Source: Celeribacter baekdonensis | GTDB taxonomy: Bacteria; Pseudomonadota; Alphaproteobacteria; Rhodobacterales; Rhodobacteraceae | Direction of reading: 5' to 3' | Assembly (NCBI RefSeq): GCF_900102315.1 | Contig: NZ_FNBL01000005.1 | Location: 1-64,000, forward strand | DNA length: 64,000 bases | Part shown: one piece after another, positions 26,840 through 37,094 of the stretch | Layout of the letters: every line of letters starts with the position of its first letter | Numbering within the stretch: the first letter of the stretch is position 1 | Notes under the pieces: generated by a model | Told to the model about the DNA's origin: nothing | Seen by the model: only the letters and a program-made list of their open reading frames with translations | The model's database searches: none | Position numbers and translations under genes: made by a program

Positions 26840-29800
26840 CTAGGCACCAAAGCCCCCGCCCCCCGGCGTTTCCATGACAAAGATTCCGCCCTCAGGCAGA
26901 TCAATTTCATCGTTGCCTTGCAAATCGACGCGGGTGCCATCGGGCAGTTCGGCCCAGTTGCGGCCCACCTGCCCCGGCGCGCCCCCCGCCACACCAAAAG
27001 GCGGGATGACCCGGTGTGAGGACAGCGTTGTGACCGTCACCGGCTCCAGAAATTGCATCCGCCGCACCGCACCATTGCCGCCATGATGCGCGCCCGCACC
27101 CCCCGATCCCGCACGGATGGAAAACGCCAACAGCCGGACGGGAAAGCGCGATTCCAACACTTCGGGATCGGTCATTCGCGTGTTGGTCATATGGCTTTGC
27201 ACCGCGTCGCACCCATCAAAATCCAGGCCAGCGCCGGTGCCGCCCGCAATGGTTTCGTAGTTTTGAAACCGGTCATTGCCCCAGACAAAATTGTTCATCG
27301 TGCCTTGTGATCCGGCAATCACGCCAAGCGCCCCAAACAGCGCATTACAGGCGGCTTGCGACACTTCGGTGTTGCCCGCGATCACGGCGGCGGGGGCGCG
27401 CGGGTTGAGCATGGACCCCTCGGGCACATGGATCGTCAGTGGCGTGAGACAGCCCTCATTCAGCGGGATATTTTTGCCCACCAGCGTGCGAAACACATAA
27501 AGCACAACGGCGCGCGAAATCGACAAGGGCGCGTTGAAATTACCCCCTTGTTGCGGCGAGGTTCCGGTAAAATCGACGGTGGCGGAGCGGGTGTCACGAT
27601 CCACCGTGATGGCCACCTGGATCTGTGCCCCACTGTCCATCGGATAGGTGAATGCGCTATCCGAGAGGCGATCAATCACGGCGCGCACAGAGGCCTCCGC
27701 ATTGTCTTGGACGTGCTGCATATAGGCGGTGACAGTGGCCGCGCCATAGCGTGAGATCACCCCCATCAAGGCGCGTTTCCCGGTCTCATTGGCGGCCACT
27801 TGCGCCTGAAGATCGGCGATGTTTTGATCCATGTTGCGCGCCGGGTAGCGACCAGAGGCCAAGATGCGGCGCAGATGCGCCTCTTGGAACACGCCGCCTT
27901 TAAGCAGGCGTGTGTTCTCAATCACGACGCCTTCATCTTCGAGGCTGTGACTGTCTGGCGGCATCGAGCCGGGGGTGCGGCCACCGACATCGGCATGATG
28001 CCCGCGCGAGCCAAGCCAAAACGCGGGTTTTCCGTCCAAAAATACCGGCGTAACCACAGTGATGTCGGGCAAATGCGTACCGCCACGATAGGGAGAGTTA
28101 AGCACGAAAGCGTCGCCCTCCGCTGCGTCTGGATTGAGCCGCATGACGGTTTGGATGCTGTCGGACATCGACCCCAAATGCACCGGAACATGCGGCGCGT
28201 TGGCGACCAAATGGCCCTGTGCGTCAAAGATGGCACAAGAGAAATCGAAGCGCTCTTTGATGTTCACCGACCATGCGGTGTTGGCCAAGGTCGCGCCCAT
28301 TTGATCCGCCACGGACATGAACAAATTCGACATGACTTCGAGCAGGATCGGATCGGCGTCTGTGCCCACAGCGGCCACGCGGGCGGCGGCAGTGTCGCGG
28401 GTCAAAATGAGGTTGCCGAGCCGATCCAAACGCACCGACCAACCGGGCTCGACGAGATTGGTTCCGGTTGGTTCAGAAACGATAGCTGGACCAACGACAA
28501 CGCTGTCTTGGGCCAGCGTTTGACGGTCATACAGCGGCACCTCGCCCCAACCTTCGGCACGGACCGTGACATGTGCTTTGGCTCTGACCTCACCAGTCGG
28601 CATCGGCAGTGCCGAGGGCGCTTCGCCGGTGTCACCGATGGCTTCAACAGCGATCATATCTAGGATGAGATCACGGCCCGGAGGCGCAAATCCAAAGCGG
28701 GCTTTGTGCGCCTTTTCAAAAGCTTGTGACATATCTGAAGCGGCGCCAAAAGGCACATCAAGGGTTTGATGTGAACCTGTATAGCGCAGGTGGGCGCGGG
28801 TGAGGGTTCGGATGTTTGACAGGCCTTGGGCGGCGACTTCGGCCTCTGCCTCGGCCTGCAACCGAGCGACTATGGCCTCAGCCGGGGCAAGCTCCGAGAG
28901 CGGACAATCCGCCTGTGCCTCCCGCAGGGCGCGAATGTCGGCCAAGCCCATGCCATAGGCCGAAAGCACACCTGCAAACGGATGGATCAGCACCCGCGTC
29001 ATGCCCAAAGCGTCAGCCACCAGACAGGCGTGTTGCCCACCCGCGCCACCGAAACATTGCAAGGTATACTCGCTGAGATCATGACCCCGCTCGACCGAAA
29101 TTTTCTTGATCGCATTGGCCATATTATCGACCGCAATTTTTAGGAAGCCTTCGGCGACCTGTTCAGGGTTCAGCGATTGGCCGGTGGCGGCGTTGATCTC
29201 TTGGGTCAGGGCCGCAAAGCCGCGCTGGGTCGCCGCCAGATCAAGCGGCTCATTGCCATCCGGGCCAAAGACATGCGGGAAATGATCCGGTGACAGTTTG
29301 CCCAAAAAGACGTTGCAATCGGTGACTGTCAGCGGCCCGCCGCGACGGTAAGAGGCAGGACCGGGATCGGCCCCGGCAGACTCTGGTCCGACCTGAAACC
29401 GACCATCACGAAAGGTGCAAATCGACCCACCGCCCGCCGCGACGGTGTGAATGTCCATCATCGGTGCGCGCATTCGAACGCCTGCGACTTCGGTCTCAAA
29501 GGAGCGCTCATAGAGCCCCGCGTAATGGGACACATCGGTGGAAGTGCCGCCCATGTCAAAGCCGATGAGACGATCAAACCCCGCCGCCTCGCCCGTGCGC
29601 ACCATGCCAACAATGCCGCCCGCCGGGCCAGAGAGGATGGCATCGCGGCCTTGAAACAGGGCGGCATCCGTGAGACCGCCATTCGATTGCATGAACAACA
29701 ACCGTTCACAGGCGTGGCCCAGAGAAAGCGCCGATGCGACCTGATCGACATAGCGGCGCAGAATGGGCGAGAGATAGGCGTCAACCACAGTGGTATCACC

Positions 29801-30418
29801 GCGCGAGACCAGTTTGGCGAGGCGGGACACCTCGTGAGAGGTGGAGATTTGCGTGTAGCCAATGGCGCGGGCAATGTCGGCCACGCGAGCCTCGTGATCG
29901 GGGGTCAGATAGGCGTGGAGAAAGGCGATGGCGACCGCACGCAAACCCGCGTCATAGCCTGCTTGAAGCGCGGCGCGTGTGGCCTCTTCGTCCAACGGAG
30001 TGACCACGCCGCCATTGGCATCAAGGCGTTCGGGAACCTCAGCCACCTGTTCGTACAAAAGATCAGGCCGCTTGATATGAAGGGCAAACAGATCGGGTCG
30101 GGTTTGATAGCCGATCCGCAGAAGGTCGCGGAAACCTTCGGTCATAAGGAGTAAAACCCGCTCGCCTTTGCGCTCCAAAAGCGCGTTGGTGGCAACCGTT
30201 GTGCCCATTTTAACGGCGCGAATGCAGCCTTGGGGAATCGTGTCATCAAAGCTCAGGCCAAGCAGATCGCGAATGCCCTGTTCCGCCGCATCGACATACC
30301 GTTCGGGGTTGTTGGACAGCAGTTTATGGGTGTGCAATGTCCCATCCGGTGCGCGCCCGACGACATCGGTAAACGTGCCGCCGCGATCAATCCAAAACTC
30401 CCACTGTGCCGCGCTCAT
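26840..30418 (-). CDS. Fused hydantoinase/5-oxoprolinase (HyuA-HyuB)
   Basis: 1192 residues. The N-terminal half (1 to about 680) is HyuA-like, with the ATPase motif [13 protein letters not shown] at the very start and [11 protein letters not shown] further in. The C-terminal half (about 690-1192) is HyuB-like, with [20 protein letters not shown] and [13 protein letters not shown]. This single-chain layout is typical of ATP-dependent 5-oxoprolinases, which open 5-oxoproline to glutamate; hydantoin or another lactam is possible. It ends 50 bases from allA on the opposite strand. Nearness to purine breakdown hints at a cyclic-amide role but does not prove one. Confidence 0.92.
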   Translation of the reverse strand: MSAAQWEFWIDRGGTFTDVVGRAPDGTLHTHKLLSNNPERYVDAAEQGIRDLLGLSFDDTIPQGCIRAVKMGTTVATNALLERKGERVLLLMTEGFRDLLRIGYQTRPDLFALHIKRPDLLYEQVAEVPERLDANGGVVTPLDEEATRAALQAGYDAGLRAVAIAFLHAYLTPDHEARVADIARAIGYTQISTSHEVSRLAKLVSRGDTTVVDAYLSPILRRYVDQVASALSLGHACERLLFMQSNGGLTDAALFQGRDAILSGPAGGIVGMVRTGEAAGFDRLIGFDMGGTSTDVSHYAGLYERSFETEVAGVRMRAPMMDIHTVAAGGGSICTFRDGRFQVGPESAGADPGPASYRRGGPLTVTDCNVFLGKLSPDHFPHVFGPDGNEPLDLAATQRGFAALTQEINAATGQSLNPEQVAEGFLKIAVDNMANAIKKISVERGHDLSEYTLQCFGGAGGQHACLVADALGMTRVLIHPFAGVLSAYGMGLADIRALREAQADCPLSELAPAEAIVARLQAEAEAEVAAQGLSNIRTLTRAHLRYTGSHQTLDVPFGAASDMSQAFEKAHKARFGFAPPGRDLILDMIAVEAIGDTGEAPSALPMPTGEVRAKAHVTVRAEGWGEVPLYDRQTLAQDSVVVGPAIVSEPTGTNLVEPGWSVRLDRLGNLILTRDTAAARVAAVGTDADPILLEVMSNLFMSVADQMGATLANTAWSVNIKERFDFSCAIFDAQGHLVANAPHVPVHLGSMSDSIQTVMRLNPDAAEGDAFVLNSPYRGGTHLPDITVVTPVFLDGKPAFWLGSRGHHADVGGRTPGSMPPDSHSLEDEGVVIENTRLLKGGVFQEAHLRRILASGRYPARNMDQNIADLQAQVAANETGKRALMGVISRYGAATVTAYMQHVQDNAEASVRAVIDRLSDSAFTYPMDSGAQIQVAITVDRDTRSATVDFTGTSPQQGGNFNAPLSISRAVVLYVFRTLVGKNIPLNEGCLTPLTIHVPEGSMLNPRAPAAVIAGNTEVSQAACNALFGALGVIAGSQGTMNNFVWGNDRFQNYETIAGGTGAGLDFDGCDAVQSHMTNTRMTDPEVLESRFPVRLLAFSIRAGSGGAGAHHGGNGAVRRMQFLEPVTVTTLSSHRVIPPFGVAGGAPGQVGRNWAELPDGTRVDLQGNDEIDLPEGGIFVMETPGGGGFGA

Positions 30419-30508
30419 CCGTCGAAATCCCGCCCTGATTATCGTCCTTTGACCGAACCTATTGGATCATCTCCCAGGCAACAAGCCGACAGCGCAACAG
30501 ACCGTCAC

Positions 30509-30558
30509 GGATCCCGAAAATCAGATCGGGATTGGAATGCACAATTTGTTCGGGATCC
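30509..30558. repeat. Inverted copies of TCGGGAT upstream of hydantoinase
   Basis: GGATCCCGA at 30509-30517 is followed by TCGGGAT at 30526-30532 and TCGGGATCC at 30550-30558. The first copy can pair with either of the others. The cluster lies 90-140 bases upstream of the hydantoinase start and about 16 bases before the tRNA promoter, so it may be an operator set. No coding potential was seen across 30419-30613. Confidence 0.35.
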
Positions 30559-30573
30559 GGCGCAATTTCCCTC

Positions 30574-30602
30574 TTGACCCCCTGCGCCCGACCGACTAAC
30601 TA
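30574..30602 (+). promoter_or_regulatory. Sigma-70-type promoter of tRNA-Met
   Basis: TTGACC at 30574-30579, a 17-base spacer, and TAACTA at 30597-30602 make a near-consensus housekeeping promoter whose -10 ends 11 bases before the first base of the tRNA. Confidence 0.7.
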
Positions 30603-30613
30603 CGCGGCACTTC

Positions 30614-30690
30614 GGCGGTGTAGCTCAGTTGGTTAGAGCAGCGGAATCATAATCCGCGTGTCCGGGGTTCGAGTCCCTGCACCGCCACCA
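30614..30690 (+). tRNA. tRNA-Met (CAT), elongator type
   Basis: 77 bases including an encoded CCA. Acceptor stem GGCGGTG/CACCGCC pairs fully; the anticodon stem GCGGA/TCCGC encloses loop ATCATAA, giving anticodon CAT; the T-arm is CGGGG-TTCGAGT-CCCTG. The acceptor pairs fully to the first base, unlike an initiator tRNA, and the GCGGAATCATAATCCGC arm is that of alphaproteobacterial elongator methionine tRNA rather than tRNA-Ile2, though both read CAT. No integrase or duplicate of the 3' end was seen nearby. Confidence 0.95.
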
Positions 30691-30844
30691 TCCCTCCCAA
30701 GTCAAAACTTATATCAACCACCCGATAAATAGGGGCCAGGCCCAAAATATCACGACGCAGGACAAAGCCTGCCTCGTCAGCCTGACCCGCCTCAGGTCTA
30801 GACTTTCATAAAAACCTCTGCTCAAACACTATGATGTTTTTCAT

Positions 30845-33565
30845 ATGTGGAATGGGTCTTTGGAAGCTTTACTTGTTATTCTTGCTGTTTTGGTTGCCGC
30901 AACGCCAATCGCCGTTATTTATCTTTTGATCTCTAACGCCAATTTGAAAAAGCGCCTCACAGCTCTTGAAACGCCCCTGCGCAACGGCGAGGGCACCGCT
31001 TTGGTCCAAGCCACATCTGCGCCCCATGATCTTGCGCCCACGGCCTCAAACGCACCGCTGGGCCCTAAAAACTTAGTCGAGCCACAAACAGACACGGTCG
31101 CCTCAGCCGAAGCTCCGGTTCAACCGGCCGCCGAAGCCCCCTCGCAAGCCGTCGTGTTTAATGCGGAAAACGTGCAGGCTTTGGTCACATGGGTCACGAA
31201 AAACTGGTTCTATGTGGCCTCCGCCGTCTCCTTGGCGTTGGCCGGTATTTTCCTTGTGATCTACAGTGTGGAACAGGGCCTTTTGCCTGCCTCCGTGCGG
31301 ATCACCGCCGCCTTTGTGTTCGGCGGAGCCTTGGTCGCGGCCGGAGAATATATTCGCAGGCGTCATGGCGACGATGAAAGCAGTAGCACCGCCTATTTGC
31401 CATCGACCTTCTCGGGCGCGGGGATTGTCACCCTCTTTGCCTCCGTGCTTGCCGCCCGCCTGTTGTACGATTTCATCAGTCCAGAAGTGGCGCTGATTGG
31501 CATGGCGATCGTTGGGGCTTTGGCGCTGATTTTGGGGTGGTTTTACGGCCCGTTTTTGGCCGCTGTCGGCGTGATTGGGGCGATGATTGCGCCCTTTATC
31601 ATCGGCGGGGCCTCTGACACCCCGTCCTTCTTATTGTTGTATTTCTTCATCATTTCAGCCGTTGGGCTGGCGATTGACACCCTGCGCCGCTGGGCGTGGG
31701 TGTCGGTCATCTCCTTGGTTGCGGGGTTTGGCGCAGGCACGATGCTGATGCTTTCAGCCGGTTGGCCGGTGCCACTCTATTTCACGATGTACTGCGCGGC
31801 CTTGGCGGGGATCGCGATTGCCATTCCCGTGCGCAAATGGATGCCAGATCATGCCGGAACCCTGCTTAGCCTGACCGTTTTCTCCAGAGAAAACGACATC
31901 GCCTGGCCCGAATTTCCTGTACGCCTTGCAGGCGGCGCAGTCCTCGCGGCGAGCAGCCTCATTCTCTTTACCGCACTTGAAACCGCGCACACCGATCTGT
32001 TTTGGGCGGCTGTCGCCATGCTGTCTCTGCTCACGCTTGCGATCCTGATTTGGGCCCGCAAAGCATCCGCACTTGTGGACTTGGCCGTTCTGCCCGCAGT
32101 GGCTCTGATTGCGATTGTCGCCTCGGGCGCGCCGCTGTGGCAGATGTCGCAAGACCTAGGCTCTGACTTTCAGGCACCTCAAATGTCCCTCATGGCAAGT
32201 ATCATCGTGGCCATCGGGCTTTTGCTGTCGATCTCTGGCGCGTGGCGATCACTGCAAAACGGTCCGGCGCAGATGTTTGTCGCCTTGGGGGCTGCCACCT
32301 TGGCCCCCGCTTTGGCCATCGCAATGGAGGTGTTTTGGCACCCCGCCGACAGTCTGGGCACCTATGCCTGGGCGCTACATGCGATGATCATTGGCGCGGT
32401 CATGATCGGCATGGCGGAACGGTTTGCCCACGCTGACGGCCCCGAGCACCGCGAACGCATGTCCTTTGCCATCCTGTCCGCCTTGGCCTGTATCGCCTTT
32501 GCGATGATCATTATGTTCAGCTCCAGCGCCCTGACCACCGCCATCGCACTGACGATTGTGGCGGCGGCTTGGCTGGATCGGAAATTCAACCTGCCGCTGA
32601 TGAGCCTCTATAGTCTCGCGGGCGTTGTCTTCGTCGGCTATCGTTTGGTGGTCGATCCGGGCAAAGACTGGGCGATTGAAGCCCCGCTTGCGGATATGCT
32701 GTTGTCCCATGGCGGCGCGGTTGTGGCCTTTGCTGTGTCCTATGTTTTGGTGAAAGCCGCACAGCGTCAAAACGCCATGATCTTGTTGGAAAGCGCCGTG
32801 TTTTCCTCGCTTGGCATCCTTGTGTCGATCCTGCTCTATCGCGCCATCGTCAGCCTAAGCGGCGTCAACGATGTGGACAGCCATTGGGCCTTTGGCATCG
32901 GCGCGACGATTTGGATTGTGCTGGGCATGGCGCAACTGCACCGGGTGCAAATCGGCGGGGCTTTTGCCATGGTTCGTCTCGGCCTTGGGAGCCTCTTTGT
33001 GTTGCTCGGTGGCTTCCTTGTCCTGCTGGCAATCACCGTATCAAACCCGCTGTTTGACTCCTATTCCAACCTCATTTTGGGACCGAAGATTTTCAATACG
33101 CTGATCCCGGCCTACCTGTTGCCAGCCCTCGCCCTCGGCGCCGGAGCATGGCGTTTGCGCATGATCTCAAAGCCACAAAAGAGGGCAGTCCTTGGCACCG
33201 CTTTGGCGCTTGGCGGGTTGTGGTTGGTGCTGACGATACGCCATTTCTGGCGGGGGGCTGTTGGAATGGAATGGCCCGGAATGGATCAACCGGAACTCTA
33301 CAGCTACACCGTCGCATTGCTGGTGATCGGCGCGGGCGTGTTTTATCAATCCCTCGCCCGCCCCAACGCCACGCTCCGCAAAGCCGGATTGGTGTTCATC
33401 GGTCTCGCGGTGGCCAAGGTTTTCTTCTTGGACATCAGCGGCCTCGGGGGTCTCATCCGCATCTTCTCATTGCTGTTCTTGGGACTTTCCCTGGCGGGTC
33501 TTGCCTGGCTCAACCGTTGGGCGGCGGCGCGCACTGAGACCGCCCCTCTCGCCAAGGACGAGTAG
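30845..33565 (+). CDS. DUF2339 multi-span membrane protein
   Basis: 906 residues. One hydrophobic helix at the N-terminus (about 8-29) is followed by a hydrophilic Ala/Pro-rich linker to about residue 105, then more than twenty closely spaced hydrophobic segments to the C-terminus. VTWVTKNWFYVASAVSLALAG begins the conserved block typical of DUF2339. The family has no established function. It is monocistronic by appearance: the 154 bases between the tRNA and its ATG contain no gene, and the ABC ATPase gene converges 25 bases after its stop. Confidence 0.9.
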   Translation: MWNGSLEALLVILAVLVAATPIAVIYLLISNANLKKRLTALETPLRNGEGTALVQATSAPHDLAPTASNAPLGPKNLVEPQTDTVASAEAPVQPAAEAPSQAVVFNAENVQALVTWVTKNWFYVASAVSLALAGIFLVIYSVEQGLLPASVRITAAFVFGGALVAAGEYIRRRHGDDESSSTAYLPSTFSGAGIVTLFASVLAARLLYDFISPEVALIGMAIVGALALILGWFYGPFLAAVGVIGAMIAPFIIGGASDTPSFLLLYFFIISAVGLAIDTLRRWAWVSVISLVAGFGAGTMLMLSAGWPVPLYFTMYCAALAGIAIAIPVRKWMPDHAGTLLSLTVFSRENDIAWPEFPVRLAGGAVLAASSLILFTALETAHTDLFWAAVAMLSLLTLAILIWARKASALVDLAVLPAVALIAIVASGAPLWQMSQDLGSDFQAPQMSLMASIIVAIGLLLSISGAWRSLQNGPAQMFVALGAATLAPALAIAMEVFWHPADSLGTYAWALHAMIIGAVMIGMAERFAHADGPEHRERMSFAILSALACIAFAMIIMFSSSALTTAIALTIVAAAWLDRKFNLPLMSLYSLAGVVFVGYRLVVDPGKDWAIEAPLADMLLSHGGAVVAFAVSYVLVKAAQRQNAMILLESAVFSSLGILVSILLYRAIVSLSGVNDVDSHWAFGIGATIWIVLGMAQLHRVQIGGAFAMVRLGLGSLFVLLGGFLVLLAITVSNPLFDSYSNLILGPKIFNTLIPAYLLPALALGAGAWRLRMISKPQKRAVLGTALALGGLWLVLTIRHFWRGAVGMEWPGMDQPELYSYTVALLVIGAGVFYQSLARPNATLRKAGLVFIGLAVAKVFFLDISGLGGLIRIFSLLFLGLSLAGLAWLNRWAAARTETAPLAKDE

Positions 33566-33589
33566 GGGCGTCGCCAGTGTGCGGGCACC

Positions 33590-34600
33590 TTAGCGAATGG
33601 CAAGCCCCTCTGCGTCAAACAGATGGGTGCGGCCTTCGGCGAATTTCAGACCGACCTTTTCACCCGGTTGATGCGCCGCATCGCCCAGATCGCGGATGGT
33701 CATTTGGCCCGCGCCGTTTTCGGCGTCGATGATGACATAGGTGTCGGCCCCCAGATATTCGACCACATCGACCACACCGTCAATGTCGCCCTGCCCTGCG
33801 GGCACGATGGTGATGTGTTCGGGGCGCACCCCGAAATCTTTGGCCGCCTCCCCCAGTCCCACGGCGGTGGCCGGGATCACATTCATTTTGGGCGAGCCGA
33901 TGAATTGCGCCACGAACAGGTTGCCGGGGCGTTCATAAAGCTCTTTCGGCGATCCGACCTGCGCGATTTTGCCCGCTTCCAAAACCACGATGCGATCCGC
34001 CAAAGTCATGGCTTCGACCTGATCATGGGTCACATAAATCATCGTCGAGGCCAGCGACCGGTGCAGTTTCGCCAATTCATAGCGCATCTCGACCCGAAGG
34101 GCTGCATCCAGATTTGACAGTGGTTCGTCAAACAAAAACGCGGTCGGATCGCGCACGATGGAACGCCCGATGGCAACCCGTTGACGTTGACCCCCGGAGA
34201 GGTCTTTGGGTCGCCGGTCCATGTAATCGGTCAGCTTGAGCACATGCGCGGCCTCATCGACCTTTTGAGCGATGAGGTCTTTCGGCTCGCCCGCCGATTT
34301 GAGCGCAAAACCCACATTATCGCGCACCGACATATGCGGATAAAGCGCGTAGGATTGAAACACCATGGCAAGGCCACGCTTGGACGGGGGCTCCGACGTG
34401 GCATCGCGATCGCCGACAAAGATTTTCCCGCGCGAGGTTTCCTCCAACCCCGCAATCATCCGCAACAGAGTGGATTTCCCGCACCCTGACGGGCCGACGA
34501 AAATGATGAATTCGCCCTCTTTGATTTTAAGATCAACACCTTTGATCACCTGAATAGTGCCGAACCATTTCTCGACGGCCTGAAGTTCGATGCTTGCCAT
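33590..34600 (-). CDS. Sugar ABC transporter ATPase (UgpC/MalK type)
   Basis: 336 residues. Walker A GPSGCGKST, Q-loop, signature LSGGQRQR, Walker B AFLFDEPLSN and a C-terminal regulatory OB-fold region (FGVRPEHITI...VVEYLGADTYVI) are all visible. It energises import by the two permeases encoded upstream. ATG 34600 was chosen over a longer frame to 34663 because AAGGAG lies about 9 bases before it and its A is shared with the TAA of the glycosidase gene (TAATG). Confidence 0.95.
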   Translation of the reverse strand: MASIELQAVEKWFGTIQVIKGVDLKIKEGEFIIFVGPSGCGKSTLLRMIAGLEETSRGKIFVGDRDATSEPPSKRGLAMVFQSYALYPHMSVRDNVGFALKSAGEPKDLIAQKVDEAAHVLKLTDYMDRRPKDLSGGQRQRVAIGRSIVRDPTAFLFDEPLSNLDAALRVEMRYELAKLHRSLASTMIYVTHDQVEAMTLADRIVVLEAGKIAQVGSPKELYERPGNLFVAQFIGSPKMNVIPATAVGLGEAAKDFGVRPEHITIVPAGQGDIDGVVDVVEYLGADTYVIIDAENGAGQMTIRDLGDAAHQPGEKVGLKFAEGRTHLFDAEGLAIR

Positions 34601-35886
34601 TACTCTGTCTCCTTGCCTGCCATCTGAACATGCGCGCGGCCTTTGCCGCACCATGTCAGCCAAACCGCGGCGGTCCAGCCAAAGGACGCACCACCACAGG
34701 GCGTGCCGTCCAATGGGTCATAATATTCCCAAAATCCGCCCGCCTCGATCAACGCGGCGGTCTCGTTGCGCAGGCGTGTTTCGGCCTCATTCCGCCCCAT
34801 GTCGGTCAACCCCATGGCGATCAGGGAATTGACCACCGGCCATGTCGGCCCGCGCCAATACCGCCTTGGATCAAAGCGCTCCGACTCCGGGTCGGCGGAG
34901 GGCACACCAAATGTCACCTTGTCCCAAATCCGGGCAAAATGCGCATCCAGGGCCGGGCGAGACACCCCCGCGAAATAGGCCAGAAACGCGCCTGAGCCGA
35001 GCACATTGGCGGACTGGCCCGTGCGCAGGTCATAGGCGTCAAACCACCCTTTTTCGGCGTTCCATAGCTTTGAAGCTCCCTCGCGAAGCTGGTCTTGTTG
35101 CGCGCTCAAATCGGCGGTGTCTTCGCCCAAAATCCGGCCAATTTCGATCAGATCAGAGAAAGCCCGCAACAGCACAAAGGTGATGCCGGGATCAGCCATC
35201 AAAAACGGCCCGTCCTCATACATCGCGCGATCATCCCAGTTGACAGAACGGCCAAAGGCCAGGATCGCGAGATAGCGGTCATAATCCCATTTCAACGGGC
35301 GTTCATCGGCATTCACATGGCCAGTGTCGCGGCGGGTGTAGGGATCATCTTCATTGATCTGAACCCCTTCCATGCCAATGTCCCAATCCGGGCAATTGTC
35401 GCGCCCGGATTCCCACGGATGGATGATGGCCACCGGCCCATCTTTGCAGCGCTCGCGCATCCACCACGCGTGCCACGCGACCAGCTTTGGGTAGAGCGTT
35501 TTGAGATGCGGCAGGCCCGCTTTTGGGTCCATCTCGTAGAGTTTCAAAATCAATGTCGCGGCCACGGGAGGTTGCGAAATCCCAGAGGTCGGCGGCGTCT
35601 GCGTTGCGCCCCAAACGACCGGACCGGGAAAGTAATCCGGGTCGGGATTGTGGAAAATGATATGCGGGACCATGCCCGTATCCCATTGAGACGCAAACAA
35701 AAGATTGACCTCTTGCCACGCGCGCACACGGTCAAACGTGCCATAGCCCCAAGCCGAAAACATGCTGTCCCAATTCCATTGATAAGGGTACAGCCGCGCC
35801 GTTGGAATGGTGTAGCCGCCACGATCATTGCCCAAAAGGACAGCGCGCGCCGCTTGATCAATGGGGTTTTCGATTGCCGATGTCAT
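34600..35886 (-). CDS. Glycoside hydrolase, MGH1/GH63-like (clan GH-G)
   Basis: 428 residues, an (alpha/alpha)6-barrel enzyme. Family features are LYPYQWNWDSMFSAWGYG, then WESGRDNCPDWD with the likely general acid aspartate, RYWRGPTWPVVNSLIAMGL and the C-terminal GGFWEYYDPLDGTPCGGASF, holding the probable base glutamate. Relatives hydrolyse alpha-linked mannosyl- or glucosylglycerate or trim alpha-glucosides. No signal peptide, so it acts on an imported sugar in the cytoplasm. Overlaps the permease gene (ATGA) and the ATPase gene (TAATG), so it is part of the uptake operon. Exact substrate unknown. Confidence 0.85.
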   Translation of the reverse strand: MTSAIENPIDQAARAVLLGNDRGGYTIPTARLYPYQWNWDSMFSAWGYGTFDRVRAWQEVNLLFASQWDTGMVPHIIFHNPDPDYFPGPVVWGATQTPPTSGISQPPVAATLILKLYEMDPKAGLPHLKTLYPKLVAWHAWWMRERCKDGPVAIIHPWESGRDNCPDWDIGMEGVQINEDDPYTRRDTGHVNADERPLKWDYDRYLAILAFGRSVNWDDRAMYEDGPFLMADPGITFVLLRAFSDLIEIGRILGEDTADLSAQQDQLREGASKLWNAEKGWFDAYDLRTGQSANVLGSGAFLAYFAGVSRPALDAHFARIWDKVTFGVPSADPESERFDPRRYWRGPTWPVVNSLIAMGLTDMGRNEAETRLRNETAALIEAGGFWEYYDPLDGTPCGGASFGWTAAVWLTWCGKGRAHVQMAGKETE

Positions 35887-37094
35887 CCTTTGACACTCCC
35901 TGCCGTGAGGCCTTTGGTCATGAATCTTTCCAGGCCTAAAAACAGCGCCATGATCGGCACCGTCGCGATGACCGACCCGGCCATCAGGTGTTGGCGCGGA
36001 ATTTCAGACGAGTTGAGCGAGGCAATGCCGCGCGTGAGGGTGAATTTGGATGGATCATCCAAGAGCATGAAGGCCAAAAGGAATTCGTTCCAGGCGATCA
36101 TAAAGACGTAAAGCGACACCGAAGCGAGCGCGGGCAGCGAGAGCGGCAGAGTGATTTTCCAGATCACCTGAAGCCGCGACAGACCGTCCATCAACCCCGC
36201 CTCTTCGATCTCTGCGGGCAGACCACGAAAATAGCCTTGGAGCATGTAAAGCGCCACCGGGATGGTCGTGACCGGATAGATCATCACGATGCCGGTGATC
36301 GAATTGCGCAGCCCCATCATCGAAAAGCCGATGTAGATCGGCAGCGCCAAAACGATCATAGGCACCATGTAAATCAACAAGATAGAGCGCGAAAATGCCA
36401 CTTGCCCACGAAACCGAAGTCGCGCCACAGCATAGGCGCCGGGAATGGCAAAGGCCAAGGTGATCAGAACCGTGAGCACCGAAATGTAAAAGGAGGTCCA
36501 CATGTAAGAGCCGAAATTGAACTCTGTCATCAGCTCGGTATAGGATCGAAACAGCCCCCAGCCCTGCGACAGATCAATCGAGAAATCGAGCGGATTTTGC
36601 ATCAGCTGCGATTGATTTTTGAGGCTGGTCATCACCATGACATAGAAGGGAATGACGACGATGGCGGTGAAGAAAATATAGCCAAACCCTTTGAGTGCCA
36701 TGATCACAGCGCCCTCGAATTCATGCCGCGTGAGCGCCCCCATGGGCAGGTCTTCGAGAAAACGCACCATCGGCCAGCCGATCCCAACGCCCAAAAACAG
36801 CGCCGCAGCCAGCCGCGCAATCAGGGAGACATTTCCGGTCAAAACCGGACCGATCCCGAGGCTCAGTGCGGCGAAATAAACGACGCAAAATGCCGCCACG
36901 ACAACACGCATATGCCCCCGCCCAACCAGTACAAACCCGGTGAGACCGCCAAAGAGCAGGGACCACAACAGCGACGGGCGAAACGCCTCGCCTGTGACAA
37001 AACTCATCGCCACCGCAACCGTGACAGCAACGACAAAGGTCCAAAGCGCGCCCAAAAGCGGGCCGGTGAGAGATCCGAACCGGAGCATCTTCAT
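35883..37094 (-). CDS. Sugar ABC transporter permease, MalG type, with extra N-terminal helices
   Basis: 403 residues, about 120 longer than usual MalG-like permeases. Residues about 1-120 contain four additional hydrophobic segments, ending at a short cytoplasmic-looking link (DLPMGALTRHEFEG). The standard six-helix permease follows, with the ATPase-contact EAA loop EIEEAGLMDGLSRLQVIWKI (about 300) and LPLSLPALASV. It pairs with the MalF-type subunit encoded just upstream. Both neighbours overlap it by four bases. Confidence 0.92.
   Translation of the reverse strand: MKMLRFGSLTGPLLGALWTFVVAVTVAVAMSFVTGEAFRPSLLWSLLFGGLTGFVLVGRGHMRVVVAAFCVVYFAALSLGIGPVLTGNVSLIARLAAALFLGVGIGWPMVRFLEDLPMGALTRHEFEGAVIMALKGFGYIFFTAIVVIPFYVMVMTSLKNQSQLMQNPLDFSIDLSQGWGLFRSYTELMTEFNFGSYMWTSFYISVLTVLITLAFAIPGAYAVARLRFRGQVAFSRSILLIYMVPMIVLALPIYIGFSMMGLRNSITGIVMIYPVTTIPVALYMLQGYFRGLPAEIEEAGLMDGLSRLQVIWKITLPLSLPALASVSLYVFMIAWNEFLLAFMLLDDPSKFTLTRGIASLNSSEIPRQHLMAGSVIATVPIMALFLGLERFMTKGLTAGSVKG

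Noticed and set aside
30614-30690. tRNA-Met as an integration site
   Set aside because: No integrase gene and no second copy of the tRNA 3' end was noticed in the window.
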